Positions 35,147 to 46,796 are shown, counted from the stretch's first letter. The stretch: DNA of 64,000 bases from Voacanga thouarsii (GCA_026120185.1 JANUWF010001815.1:1054001-1118000); one strand, 5' to 3'. Numbers and translations are program-made. The notes: generated by a model from the sequence alone, not told the origin.

Positions 35147-36764
35147 AATAATAAAAAAGATCTTTTATAAATAAAATATTAATAACTTTGTAGACTATAG
35201 TTAAAACTTTACCTATATTCATAAATATTATTTATATTAAAATTTATTTGTTATCTATTAATAAAAAATTTAATATAATTCATTTATTATTAATTTTATT
35301 TATTACTAATTATTTATTATCTATTATTTATTAATAAAAAATTAATTGTAAGTTATTGTTTATTTATAATAATATTATTTAAAAATTACCATTTGCTAAT
35401 ATTATTTAGGACTTAGTATTATTCAATATTTACACACTAGTTTATTTATTAATAATAATACTCAAGATTTATTATTTGAACCTATAACTTATTAGTAATT
35501 ATTTAAGAACCCCTAGTTATTTTAACCTATCAAGCTAGATTTATTTTCCTTTATCATCTAGCCTTAAAGCTTAGGATATTAAGGTCATGGTTGTAATTAG
35601 ATGAACTAGGAATTATTTATATAAGGCAAGTATAGTTCGAGTATAACTTTATGCCTTGTGTTTCCCCCAGGCGGGGTTAGGTCGACCTTGGAGGATTTTT
35701 GAGTTCAAGCAAGTAAAGGATTAGGTTAGCTCCCGCATAGAGTTATTTGAAGGCCAAAAATTATTGTGGCAAGCCAAGTTCAATGTGTATGATCATTCGA
35801 TTGTAAAGGCAATTGAGGACCGTTTTTCCTTCTTATTTCAGTTAAGCAAATCATTTGAAAATTAAACAAGCAGTTTTTCTAAAACCCAACTTTGTCAAGA
35901 ATTTTAGAAACCTTTAATTGTTATTTCTAAGTAAATCAATGTATGATCAATTTTCTCCCAAGAGGGACAAGCAACGTTGACTACTTAATAAGGGTAGACT
36001 ACTAGGACTAGTCTTTGAAGGATTAGGATAAGTCTCTCAGTAGGTGGCCACCTCTAAGGGGTGAGTCCTTCCCGAATAGGATGCTAGTCCATTAGGTCAT
36101 GCCGGTCCGAGTTAGCAAGTTTTAGTCATATGGACGGTGTGTTTCCGGAGTGAAGAACTGGTAAGTTTGGGTATAGACATGGAGGAGTATCTCACCTGGT
36201 AGGCCGTACACCTACCTTTTGTCAGCATACTCAACGTGTGGCATTCTTACCAATATATGGTCATGGGGCCCAACGTGTGGTAACCAATGGCTACCTCTTT
36301 GAGTGATTGTATTTATTGTGCACATGTATGGTTTGAAAAGAAAAATATTATTCTCTATTTTTAACATTTATTTAATACTTGCCAGCACTTTTTCTTATGA
36401 AAATTTTCAACTTGTATACATGAACTATTTTACCTGAAACACCCAAAGCATATACGGGCTTACTGAGATTTTTATTTCACCTCCTTTTATGCCATGTTTT
36501 CAGGATGGTCCTACTGTGAAGGTCATTAGCTAGATTTGATGCTTGTGATTCTAAAGACTCTTTGTTATTTTCCTTATGTGATTATTTGAGAGATTGTAGC
36601 AGATAATTGATTTTGGATTTGTTCATGTATTTCTGGGATGTAATAAGTTTAATTTTAAAGTATTTCTTTTATTTTATTTTATGTGACGTAGTTATAAAGA
36701 TCAATTGTCTTATGGACGGGGCGACATCCCTGGCCCTATTGGGCCTAGGTAGTGGGCTGTTACA

Positions 36765-38089
36765 GTTTTTACCCTACATACTCACATGTCCCGATACACG
36801 TTCGGGACATGTGGTTCGACGAGTGGGGAGTATGTTTCTTTTACTTTCTTACAAATTTAATCTCATGTACATGTTATTGGAACTTATACTTATATGTCAT
36901 TTGTTGTATTTGCAAAAAAATTTACTTTATACTGTTAATTTAAACTTTAATGGTGATGGTTTTTTGTATTCGCAGAAGTTATTTCGTTGGGCTCCTGAGC
37001 ATGGTTCCTAGATACGGAGAAATTGGGAAAAGAAGTGTGCAAGAAGGCTTTCCAATACTTTATCAAGGACCCGAAAGATCATACCTACTAATTCGTGTCC
37101 AACTTGGATTGATCCAACTAATTGGTCAGAGATGAGCAAACATTGGTTGGATCCCAAGTATCGATGAATCGTACAGTCTGCAAAGGAAAACCGGTTTTGT
37201 TGCGGTGTCAGTCACACAGGAGGTTCCATCTCTTTCATTGAGCACGAGAAACGCATGGTAAATTCAATTTTCTTAACTTTTGTATATTTCATAATTGTTT
37301 CAATTTTCTTTATCGTATTCAAAATAATATTCTTTTCTATTAATTTAACTACAGAGGAGACGTGAAGGGGACACTTTTAGCTATCTAGACATGTTCTAAA
37401 AACTACATATGTTCCAAAATGAGGCAAGACAGGGTCAGTTTGTGGGCGAGCGTCTGCAGAAGAAATTGGTAAAAATAATTTATTCTTACATTACATATTG
37501 TTATTCTTCTTTTAATTTTTATAAACTCATATTATTTCAAGAGGAGGCAAATGTCACCGAGGAGTACTACTCTCAAATAGAGTCTAGCCAGTCCGTTGAC
37601 TCCATTGCTATGCCAAATGACAAGGCCATTATCATTGAGGCAGCTGCCGGATTCAACAAAGGTCGTGTCTACGGATTGAGATTAGAGTCTACTCGCATTA
37701 TGGAGCAGATGCATCAGTCTCATCTATTAGGATCACCTTCATCCACTCCTGTTGATGTTGGCCAGATAGTTGAGGCTAGGGTTCAGCAGAGGATTCAGGA
37801 GGTTGAGGATCGATGGAGGCATCGACATAGGAGTCGCAAGGATAAGTACAAGCGTCGTGAGAAGAGGATTACAAAGAATTTTGAACATAAAGGTGCGGGA
37901 ATCACTTCTTGGATGACAGTTATGTCCGAGAAGATGGGGGTTTCTGTGCCACAGATGCCTTCGGTGTTTGAGGACGAGGACGATGATTTATTTGTTTCCC
38001 CACCTGATCATCACCCTAGTCCTAGTACCGGGTTTGATGGTCCTCCCGCCCCTCCTTCAGCTAGTGCTCCTAATCCTTTAGTTACATGA
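36765..38089 (+). pseudogene. CACTA 1 Transposase_24 (TNPA-like) gene, remaining exons
   Basis: Exons inferred from splice consensus: up to 36829 (YPTYSHVPIHVRDMWFDEWG); 36976-37257 (KLFRWAPEHGS, stop, WEKKCARR in part frame-shifted, then VSHTGGSISFIEHEKRM); 37355-37468 (FQNEARQGQFVGERLQKKL); and 37542-38089 (EEYYSQIESSQSVDS, NKGRVYGLRLESTRIM, RHRHRSRKDKYKRREKR, VFEDEDDDLFVSPPDHHP and a proline-rich end). The pattern W-A-P-E-H, G-S-x-S-F-x-x-H and K-G-x-V-Y-G-L is that of plant Transposase_24. Stops in the second exon and the LTR insertion make it non-functional. The last exon alone is fully open. Confidence 0.82.
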
Positions 38090-38329
38090 TTGTATTTTTT
38101 ACATTGTTTATCTATAAATACTTATGTGTATACACATGTTTGGATTTTTGTAGTTTTACTTTATGATTTGGCATGTTGTAATTTATTATTGGTTTCAAAA
38201 TTTTATTTGTTTTATTAGATTTTTTCATGTTGAAAAACATTACATATTTGATATTTAAGAGAAAAATTGTTAAAATATTTGTCATAGGTTTTTTAAATTT
38301 ATTTATTTAAAATTAATTCTGATGCAAAT
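38090..38329. other. 3' flank of the CACTA 1 Transposase_24 gene
   Basis: T-rich untranslated tail leading into the right subterminal array. No gene seen. Confidence 0.5.
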
Positions 38330-39279
38330 TTGTCCTTAACTTGCAACGGATTTGCGACTGATTTTTTTTTAACTTTTTTTATTTGTGATTATTCCATTGC
38401 AAATTGTTACGGATTTGCGACGGATATATTTTAATGTAATTATTCCGTCACAAATCTGTAGCAATTTGTTGCGGATTTGCGATGGACACCTTTCCACTTT
38501 GTGTTATCCATCGCAAATCCGTAGCGATTTGCTACAGATTTGCGACGGCATTTTCCACATTTTAATTTAATTTCCAAAAATTCCGTCACAAATCCATCTT
38601 AAGTTGCAACAGATTTGTGACATATATTTTTCTCGTTTATTTTAATATGTAATTGTGCCCCGTAGCATATTGCTACGGATTTGCGATGGAATTTTTTTCC
38701 ATTGTATATTATTCGCCGCAAATCCATAGCTCTTTGCTACGGATTTGGGACAATGTTCTCCACATTTTATTTTAATTTCCAAATATTCCGTCGCAAATAC
38801 CTCTCAAGTTGCAACGGATTTGCGACGGATATTTTTCCATTTTATTTTAATATGTAATTATTCCGCCGCAAATCCGTAGCAATCTGCTACGGATTTGTGA
38901 TGGAATTTTTTCCATTTTATTTTATCCGTGAAAATGTTTCGTTGCAAATCCGTCACAACTTGCTACGGATTTGCGATTCCACATTTTATTTTATTTTTCA
39001 ATTATTCCGCCACAAATTCCTCTTAAGTTGCTACGGATTTGCGACAATTTTTAAAATCCGTCACAATTCTGTAGCAAAATGTTACATATATTAATTTGCT
39101 TGACTAGAGATTTGTCTGTTACAAATGTGTTGTTATTTGCGATGAATTTAGTTTCCCGTCGCTGTTTGCGGCACTATTATTTGCAACGACCGTTTTCGTC
39201 CCAAAGCCGTCACAACGCTCGATCTGCGATGGATTTGGCCGTCGCCAATAAGGAATTTTTTTTTTTTTTTTTGGTAGTG
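38330..39279 (+). repeat. Right subterminal array and terminal inverted repeat of CACTA 1
   Basis: Motifs CTACGGATTTGCGACGG and CCGTCGCAAATCCGTAGC alternate and face each other with AT-rich spacers, ending in TTTTGGTAGTG. The basic motif is the one in the left array, but the larger repeating unit differs, and here many pairs form near-perfect hairpins, for example around 38450-38490. Confidence 0.9.
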
Positions 39280-40854
39280 AATGATAGAGATCACGATGTA
39301 AGATTCCTACCACACTATATAGTGTTAGTACTTAAATAATCTATAGTCGTAGTATTAATGAAGTATGACATCATTAATGCATTAAAACTAGCCCGTGTTA
39401 GACTCCCTGATTTGATTCTCATATCTGTGAGTATTATGATACTCAAAATTAACACGTGGATGCTTGTTAATAGAACAAGTACATTGGATGACTTGACTAT
39501 GAAATAATCATATGGATAACTATGTAGTGCTAGTGATAGAATCTCACTATAGCAAACGTGCAAGTATCCTTAGACTTGAGATCTCCAAGATACTTTGTTT
39601 GCTGAGTATTATACTCTGATTCCAATCTCTGAAGCCAGATCGAGAGCCACTTATAGGATGGATATTGAGTACAATGTGAGGTAAATAAAAGTAGTTGAGA
39701 GGGTTAATAAAGGATTCACCACTCCTAATAGTAAGGGCGAATAGCTCATGGCCACTTGTTGGAATTACTACTCGTGAAATCCTTGGCCAAGGTGATTGTA
39801 TATTGGAAATAGTTCAATTGATACACATGTAGAGTAGTGGATTTATGATACAAGTACTAATTTATTCGGGCCAGAGTTAATATATATTCTGTAGTGAGTT
39901 GGCACAAATTTCGTACTCCAAACCGAATGAAATATTGTATGGTGGAGGGAATTTATTCCATTGTAGTTTGTTGTTGAAGGGTTCATGCAAAGCCACTTGA
40001 CTTCCTGAACTTTTGGGATAGTCATGATGCGTTACTAGATACTACTTTTAATCTGCTGAATATGGGTTTATTAACTGATGAATAAATAAACCAATCATGT
40101 TTAGAATTAATAGGTTAATTCTAAATTATTAAGGATTATTAATATCAAAGACGTTTATATTAATTCATATTCGCTACCAATAGATTGGGAAACCTAATAG
40201 GTCACACACAATAGAAGATTAAATACTCAATATATTATTTGATAACATTATGGGGTAAATTGTGAGAAGAAGAAGTTACTATGGTCAAATTTTAATTGGT
40301 TATAATTTTTAGGCCAAATTGTAATTATGAGAACTTGTAGGTTTCAATTACAATTAAAGAATTCTAATTCTTTTAGGATTCATCAGCAGCTATTTTTCTT
40401 GGATTTTTTTTTCCAGAAATAGGTCGTGATCGTTTTTCCAAAACAGACAGTGAAAATTGTTTCTAGAGTTTGTTTTTTAGACACACGGTTATTCCATTCT
40501 TCTTCTCTATGAGATTACCCTAGCCATCATTATTTTTCTCTACTAGCACAGAGACTGTGTTTAGGTTTTATTGGGTAAGCATCCTCGTGTGGATTATAGT
40601 TAGAGTCAATCTCGCGTTGAGATTGAAGAGGCGAGAGAAGTGGTTAAACATTCGATTGTTGCTTGATTGAGAGGCTTGTTGGATCGCGCCTCAGCCTTCA
40701 GTAGGAAGAATTTTTTTTTGAACAACAGAGACGTCACACGAAAGTATAATTTTAATCTTTTGATCCATCTTACACATGCACGCGGTCCTCTTGTTATAGA
40801 ATCCTTTTATTTCCTCTCCGTAATGCATATTTGACGCATGAGTGGATTCTAACA
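39280..40854 (+). repeat. 3' LTR of copia F, second piece
   Basis: Resumes at AATGATAGAGATCACGATG, which aligns to the solo LTR just after its GGAAATCAT, and ends at GTGGATTCTAACA. Shared blocks with the solo LTR continue to the end (ACTTGAGATCTCCAAG, TTGGAATTACTACT, CTGGATCGCG-like TTGGATCGCGCC). It confirms that CACTA 1 lies inside this LTR. Confidence 0.87.
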
Positions 40855-41404
40855 GCAAGTACTAAAACTGTTGTGCCACATCGAAAAGATTTACACTTTC
40901 ACGGCTATATACAACACCAACTAAGATATAACTTTCTTGTGCCTTATACGGTTATTCCCACCATTAACAATTACACCCGAAGTCCTAAAGCAGGTGTAAA
41001 TTGGTTACCCACAAATCTTTAAATTGAATCCCATCTCAAAAACAACATTGTATAATCCATTACCAATTATTTACTATATGCTAGATCCAGTTAATCTGAT
41101 CAGATAAAAGCATATATCCTTGATCGTTAAGGTTTGCCAAGTTAACTGTGGGATGCAGATTGTTTTACAGCCAGAACACAGATTCTTTGAAAATAAACTC
41201 TAATGATCATGAGTATGTAGTAGATAGTAAACTTAACCACACTGGGCAGGAAAAAAAATCAAATATAATATTTACATAATGCGGATGAAAACCAGTGATC
41301 ATAAATATCCCACTTGATGGATTATCTTAATATGAAAAAAATAAAATAAAATAAACGAAAATGTCAATATGATAGCAATGTTATTGGACCTAGAAAGTAA
41401 TTAC
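40855..41404 (-). other. Probable intron and decayed 3' sequence of the host gene
   Basis: Follows the last recognisable exon of the UTP10-like gene on the minus strand. A donor GTAATT at 41404 leads into AT-rich sequence. An AG at about 41238 and a stretch reading VNLANLNDQGYML could be a further exon but cannot be supported. Confidence 0.35.
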
Positions 41405-42671
41405 CCTCTCTGGCCTAGAAAGACTGATAAGATTCCCATAGAATGGCTGTTTAACTTCATTGGATGGTTCCAAAGATTTCAAGTTTACTCTTTGCGTCTG
41501 TAGGGTAGAGCAACATATAAGAATTCAGTAGAAGAAAACCAAAGCGAAGCACTAGAACTAAATCTCAGCTATAGATAACAAAACATTGGTAGAATTAAAA
41601 CTAATGGAAAAATCATAGTAGCCAGTGTCCTTGCATATTCATGCTTATGTTTGAAATTCGTAACAGCAAGCTGCAAGCTTGCTACAGCAACGTCATTGGC
41701 TAAAGATTTGTTATTTAATGAACCTGCATTGCCAACAACATTGGAAAATGAGTAATATAGGTGTAACAATTTCTTGAAAAAAGAGTGCTTCAGCATGGAA
41801 AACCCCAGAACTTCCAAGATTTCTGTTGGGTATGAATAATTTATCCCGACTGCAGTTACTCTCTGTAGTGCAGAAAGAGCATCCCTACTAAAAGAATCTT
41901 GTGCATGTGACCTTCTCAAAAATTGAATATTCAAAACTCTTTTTTTAAGAGAAGCAATCCATGTCTGGATGGAAAAATTTAATATTCAAAACTTATTACA
42001 TAGTTCATCGATGTTTTGCGCTCTGCATACATGAATCTTGTAAACTGATATAAATTGCATGATTTTTTGACAATAAAATTGTGTAGAATTAAGCGAAAAA
42101 GAACTACATAACTAGAATCAGGGAGGAAATGTAAAACCCCACCTTGCTCTATAATGACCACTATCTCCAATGTGATCATAGAAAGAATGATTCGCAGACA
42201 TGCATAACTTCATTCTATCATGCTAAGCACGAGAACTCACATCAATACCACATACAAGCATTCGAAGTAGATGCTAAAATCTTATAGGGATGTGTATCAA
42301 GTATTTTCACTAAAGATACTCTCATTAAAATTCATATGCATCTTTTGAGTACATCCTAAAGTGCATCCAGGAGAACTTGAGAATGTATCATCTCATTGAG
42401 TCTTTAAACTGTCGGAACTGCTCCAACGATGGCCAGATCATCGTCTTCAAATTGACGCAGAAATACATCACGGAAGAAGTCAGTCCCCTGGGCAGCAAAT
42501 AAACCATTAGTTAATACCCAAAGGAGAAAGACAGACACATGGGGTCTTGAATTATAGAATATACGAACACTGGAATGCCCATTCATCAGATACCACCTTT
42601 GAATTTGCAGTACTATCATTTAGGATGCCAGCCGCATCTAGCCCAGTTAAAGAGGAATGCCGAACCTCAGC
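41405..42671 (-). pseudogene. Host gene fragment resembling UTP10/HEATR1 (internal exons)
   Basis: Minus-strand exons with splice consensus: 42671-42597 (AEVRHSSLTGLDAAGILNDS), from 42487 (TDFFRDVFLRQFEDDDLAIV), a less certain one near 41880-41800 (DALSALQRVTAVG), 41723-41587 (SLANDVAVASLQLAVTNF then ARTLATMIFPLVLILP), and 41497-41405 (TQRVNLKSLEPSNEV then KQPFYGNL). The series 'AEVR..L.GLD..GIL', 'RQ..DDDL.VV', 'LA.DVAV..L', 'MIFPL.L.LP' and 'TQR.NLK...PFY' is, from memory, that of plant UTP10, the HEAT-repeat component of the U3 snoRNP used in 18S rRNA processing in the nucleolus. Introns are kept, so it is not a processed copy. Some exon joints do not keep frame, so it may be a pseudogene. 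Its 5' exons are not in the window. Confidence 0.62.
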
Positions 42672-42919
42672 CTGTGCAACATAATTATGATGGTAGTCTG
42701 GTCAAGCGACAAAACTAGTTGTGAATCCAAGAAGAGAAAAGAAATATAAATCTCGGACGGTATTAAAGGATCGCGAGAAAATTAAATACGCAGCAAAAGA
42801 CAGCAAATCAAAATTTTTTCTGAGCCAAAGTCTTAAAATACATACTTCTAGGGCAATTAACTTTAATAACCAGAGTCAGATTTGGGTTCAACAACGCTTG
42901 ATGAACAGGAATGTCGACT
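42672..42919 (-). other. Intron of the host gene fragment
   Basis: Ends in ATTATGTTGCACAG before the exon at 42671. Copia E's LTR appears to start at 42920, inside this intron. Confidence 0.45.
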
Positions 42920-44633
42920 TGTTCTGTAGGGATACCAGCTAACTGTCAGCTCATTCGCATCAAACACTAACCACGTTTGCTCTAACCTTCCAGAATATTC
43001 TTTAACTACTATAGACCTCTATCGGTGAAAGTAAAATTAGGGTGAAAAAATTGGAACAAAATGGAAGAGCTAAACGTTAAGAAAAAACCGAAGGAAACTA
43101 AAACCCAAAAACAGTGGCTATTTTTTTTTTTTTGTTTGAAAAAACTAAAAAGGACTACTTTTAATTTTTTTAAATTCGGTCAACCTTCACAAAGGCACAC
43201 GAGATGCCTATATATAATATTAGCTTTTCTATTTTCTTTTTAGAAACAAAAACCAGCAACCTCAATTTCTTTTGTTTTCTTTTTCCTCTTTTCCTTTTTT
43301 TTTTCTTTTACACGGCGGCTTCCATCAAAACCTTGATAGGCCATACTCTCTTAATTAGTCCAATGACTAGTTAAATAGTTCTATTATTAATTAATTAATC
43401 CACTTGGGCCCAAAAAATTACCCAAGATAATTAATTAACTTAGTTCTTTTATTAATTAATTTAACTACTTGTGCCTAATATAAAATTATCCAAGATAATT
43501 AATTAATAAACTAATAAATTAAACTGACCGAATTAATTATTCTAGCCCAAATAAATAAATAAATAATTATATTCCTAGAATAATTCTTCCAGTAATAAAT
43601 TCACCCAATAAGCGCTTATAGTAAATAAATTTATTAAGGTTATTTGAGCTATTTTAGGGATCAAAAGATATATTATTATTGGCTACTAAAATGACCAAAA
43701 TACCTCTGCTAACAAATAGATGTATTTTAGTCATTTTAAATATTCTATTTATCATCATATGGAAATATTAACCTTGAGAATAATATTGCAAGTGCAGTGT
43801 CTCCAACCTACAGGTGTAATGACGAAAATACCCCTCTGTGTAACACTTATAATTGAGATAGAAAAATAATACTAACACATTTGTCAATGCCATCTACCAT
43901 CCTTTGATAACTAATATGATAATCCACGACTTCCAGTACGTATCCTCTAATCACAAGGAGCAACCCAAAAGTGTACATACTTTTTCATGTTTTCCAGCGC
44001 CCTAGATTATTAGATTATCTCGGACAATCACAAGGGGGTAATTTTTTCATATAATAAGTATAGAAACTTTATTGTATAAGTCCGTATTAATTAACTAGAG
44101 CTATACACCCAACGTATAAGGTTATTGGCCTTGGGATAAGAGCTCACCCAACATACATCAAAGTGTATAAGCCAGCTTCACCAAGCTACCAACGTACACT
44201 CAAGGCCTAAGGTACTCGTCCATGCAATAGCTGCGATAAACTAATATTTATTTATTTTAGTACTTTGATAAAGATTATTATCACGTGGTCCAATTCTACG
44301 TATTCCAAATATGCTTACACTATTAGTATGAGTGGACTGCACATTAGTTAAAGGTAAACTATTCCACATTTAGAAACCATAGTATAATGATCTAAACCTT
44401 GATAAAGTGCCCAGCTTTATCTATCGATTAAGAACAATTTTTTTCTTATGTGTTAGTAGTCTATAATCTACACCTTACTGTGAAAACATAACCCAATTAC
44501 GTAGATTAATTACTAACACATTTAGACCTCTAATGTGCGAATATATATAAATAAACAACCATTAATGAATGAAACTTTTATTAATTTCTAAAATACAGAA
44601 ATGCATAGTACATTTTGGACATATATTCCAACA
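42920..44633 (-). repeat. 3' LTR of copia E
   Basis: On the minus strand it begins TGTTGGAATATATGTCC at 44633, right after the purine tract AAATGAGAGAT, so this end is secure. The other end is set at CCCTACAGAACA (42920), the best TG...CA partner, giving 1714 bases, like the other copia LTRs here; this end is tentative. The 5' LTR is not in the window because E is cut by CACTA 2. Confidence 0.65.
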
Positions 44634-44639
44634 ATCTCT

Positions 44640-45213
44640 CATTTGCACTAAATGGATTATTATAGCCATATGCACCTACCCCTATGACGTCCAAGTGTCT
44701 TTTGGACACTTTCTCCGTTAAAGGCTTGGTAAATAGGTCTACTAGATTGTTTGCTGAAGAAATTTGATCAACCACTATCTCCTATTTCTGGATGAATTCC
44801 CGGATCAAGTGATATTGCCTTTCAATGTGCTTGCCTTTCCTATGGCTTTTTAGCTCTTTACATTGTGACACAGTTCCAGAATTATCACAACATATTGTTA
44901 TGGGCATGTCCATGTGTAGCACAACTCCAAGTTCTATGAGAAAATTTCGAAGCCAAACTACTTCTTTAGAAGCTTCTGAAACTGCCACATATTCAGCTTC
45001 TATGGTAGAATCAGCAATACAAGATTGCATGATACTCCTCTATGAAATAGCCCCTCCAGACAAAGTGAAGACATATCCACTAGTGGATTTTCTTTCGTCT
45101 TTATCCACCTGAAAATCTGAGTTCGTGTAATCAGTAAGAACTAAGTCATTAGCTCTATAAACTAGCATATAATCCCCCGTTTCCTTTAAGTACTTGAGTA
45201 TATGCTTTACAGC
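44640..45213 (-). pseudogene. pol: Copia E RNase H
   Basis: Reads VKHILKYLKETGDYMLVYR, STSGYVFTLSGGAIS, a TAG at 45040-45042 where tryptophan is usual (AISWRS), then IADSTIEAEYVAVSEASKEV, WLRNFLIELGV, HRKGKHIERQYHLIRE and NNLVDLFTKPL. These are the landmarks of plant copia RNase H. Its right end is exactly where element D sits; the preceding codons (REEHWQA) are at 53661 and beyond. Confidence 0.92.
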
Positions 45214-45470
45214 TGTTATGATTCATGAACTTCTAAACACGAAAAATATCCACGAACCCCTTCCGAGGACCTAAATAAACGAGAGAAGATCTAACGATTA
45301 CAGAATTACCTATGTTTGACATAATCAAGATCATTCGATTCTGATTTTGTTGTTATATGTGCAACTTGAATGATCACCAGACGCTATAGTATGCGAACGC
45401 CATCTATCGGATACACATGGCAAACTAACTCGTTACCCTGAGAATGCTTGCGCTTAGAGTTTGAGAGGCT

Positions 45471-45505
<35 letters not shown>

Positions 45506-46761
45506 TTTTGTGAATGGAAGCACAAATATTTTTTAACAGAACAGATCCCTTGAGAAGATGGCTAGGGTTTTCTTAAAACCCATCGGAACCTCTTGGAGTC
45601 CAACTCTAATAATATCTTATCATATTTTATTTTAAGTTCAAATTAAATTAAAACTGATATAATAAGATTCTATTAATATCTCAATAATTTAACTAATTAA
45701 TTTACCAATTCAGATTCTTACAATCTGGACATCATTCAGATACATCGAATGTAGGCATATTTCTAGATTCATTATATCAGGTAAATTTTCTAGGTTCGAT
45801 TAACTTAGACATATTTTTAGATTCATCGAACCTAGTTACCAGAAAAATAACCTAACAAGTTTGCATATTGTGTAACCCTATAGGTTTGTTTAACATTGAC
45901 AGTATGCTCAAATCACATTTAAATGGCCCATAAGTTATAAGTAATTTCTAGTAAAACATTATAACTATCTAGGTTAAATGAAGATCAATGATCTCTTTGA
46001 ACCAAACCATAATTTTATATTTAATCCTTTTGTCCCACGATATCCAGATTAAGCATAAGGTACAGAGCATGTCATCCTTATTAAGCTTAATCAATTATTT
46101 CTTAATATCATAGTAGACTATTCAAACAAATGATATCAATATCTTAGATTGATATATTTGAGCACGACCATGCATTTTAACAGTCTAACTTATCAAGAGG
46201 CTCATGGATATCTCTCCCATAATTGAGAGGGATAAATCCCTTCACTATCAATCATATTTCTCTCCTTGATTTATTCTATATCTAACAGTAGTCTAATTTA
46301 TTATCTGATTAAAGACAACTTTAGACAACATCAAAATATTAAATTTATCAAGTAGGAAACTATGCTGAATTCAGGTCGAAGGACTTTTAATATCATTATG
46401 GCTAGAAAGTACTTATGACATGTTCCATGAAGTATTCTCACAGTGGGTCATGTCCAATACAATGTTTTCTAACATTTATTTATGCTTTGACTTGATATCA
46501 CATATATCCATTACTAGTAAAACATAGCCATCAAGTCATAAACATACTAATCTTAATTTATTATTATTCCACTAATAATAATCGATTAGGGATAGTTTAA
46601 GAATAGTCATTGTATTGATTGTAGGGTTTTACTATCAAGTCACATACTTGATAACCATAAAACTAAATGCACTATTCATGAAAAGAAATGCCTCGTATTA
46701 TTACATAATACATAACGACAATAGTATGACTACAAATTAACTCTAGGGCATATCCCTAACA
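45214..46761 (-). repeat. 3' LTR of copia D
   Basis: On the minus strand TGTTAGGGATATGCCCTAGA to ATGAATCATAACA. Pairs with 52131-53655 along its whole length. Confidence 0.93.
45471..45508 (-). repeat. (TTTA)n microsatellite in one LTR of D
   Basis: About ten units. The other LTR has only a T-run (52389-52400) at the same place, so the expansion came after insertion. Confidence 0.93.
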
Positions 46762-46778
46762 ATCTCCTACTTGCACTA
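46762..46778 (-). other. Polypurine tract of copia D
   Basis: On the minus strand AGTGCAAGTAGGAGATT directly before the 3' LTR; the usual copia form is AAGTGGGAGATT. Confidence 0.72.
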
Positions 46779-46796
46779 AGACCAATTTAACATAAA

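Larger units (their letters stand above)
33279..36764 (+). repeat. Long solo LTR C in the CACTA 1 Transposase_24 gene
   Basis: TGTGAAACCCCATCG to TAGTGGGCTGTTACA, 3486 bases, same family and orientation as B but shorter and more diverged. Flanks are GTTCA on the left and GTTTT on the right, an imperfect 5-base duplication. Exon coding resumes at once on the right (YPTYSHVPIHVRDMWF), so the insertion is within an exon. Confidence 0.82.
11306..39279 (+). mobile_element. CACTA (En/Spm) transposon 1, carrying nested insertions
   Basis: Left terminus CACTACAAGAAAG at 11306, right terminus TTTTGGTAGTG ending at 39279 (reverse complement CACTACCAAAA). Three bases AAT occur on both sides (11303-11305 and 39280-39282), the 3-bp target duplication expected of CACTA elements. 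Inside are subterminal repeat arrays at both ends, a transposase gene with Transposase_21, DUF4218 and DUF4216 regions, and a Transposase_24 gene. Subtracting the solo LTRs (19083-20852, 23827-32364, 33279-36764) leaves about 14 kb, a normal size for an autonomous element. The coding parts contain stops, so this copy is not expected to be autonomous now. Confidence 0.92.

Noticed and set aside
37409..38089. A single continuous reading frame of 226 codons as one exon
   Set aside because: The stretch 37469-37541 has a GT donor, an AG acceptor and AT-rich composition; it reads as an intron that happens to be open.
42721..43243. Two Lys-rich plus-strand open frames
   Set aside because: They cross the proposed end of copia E's LTR and A-rich sequence; no motif supports them.
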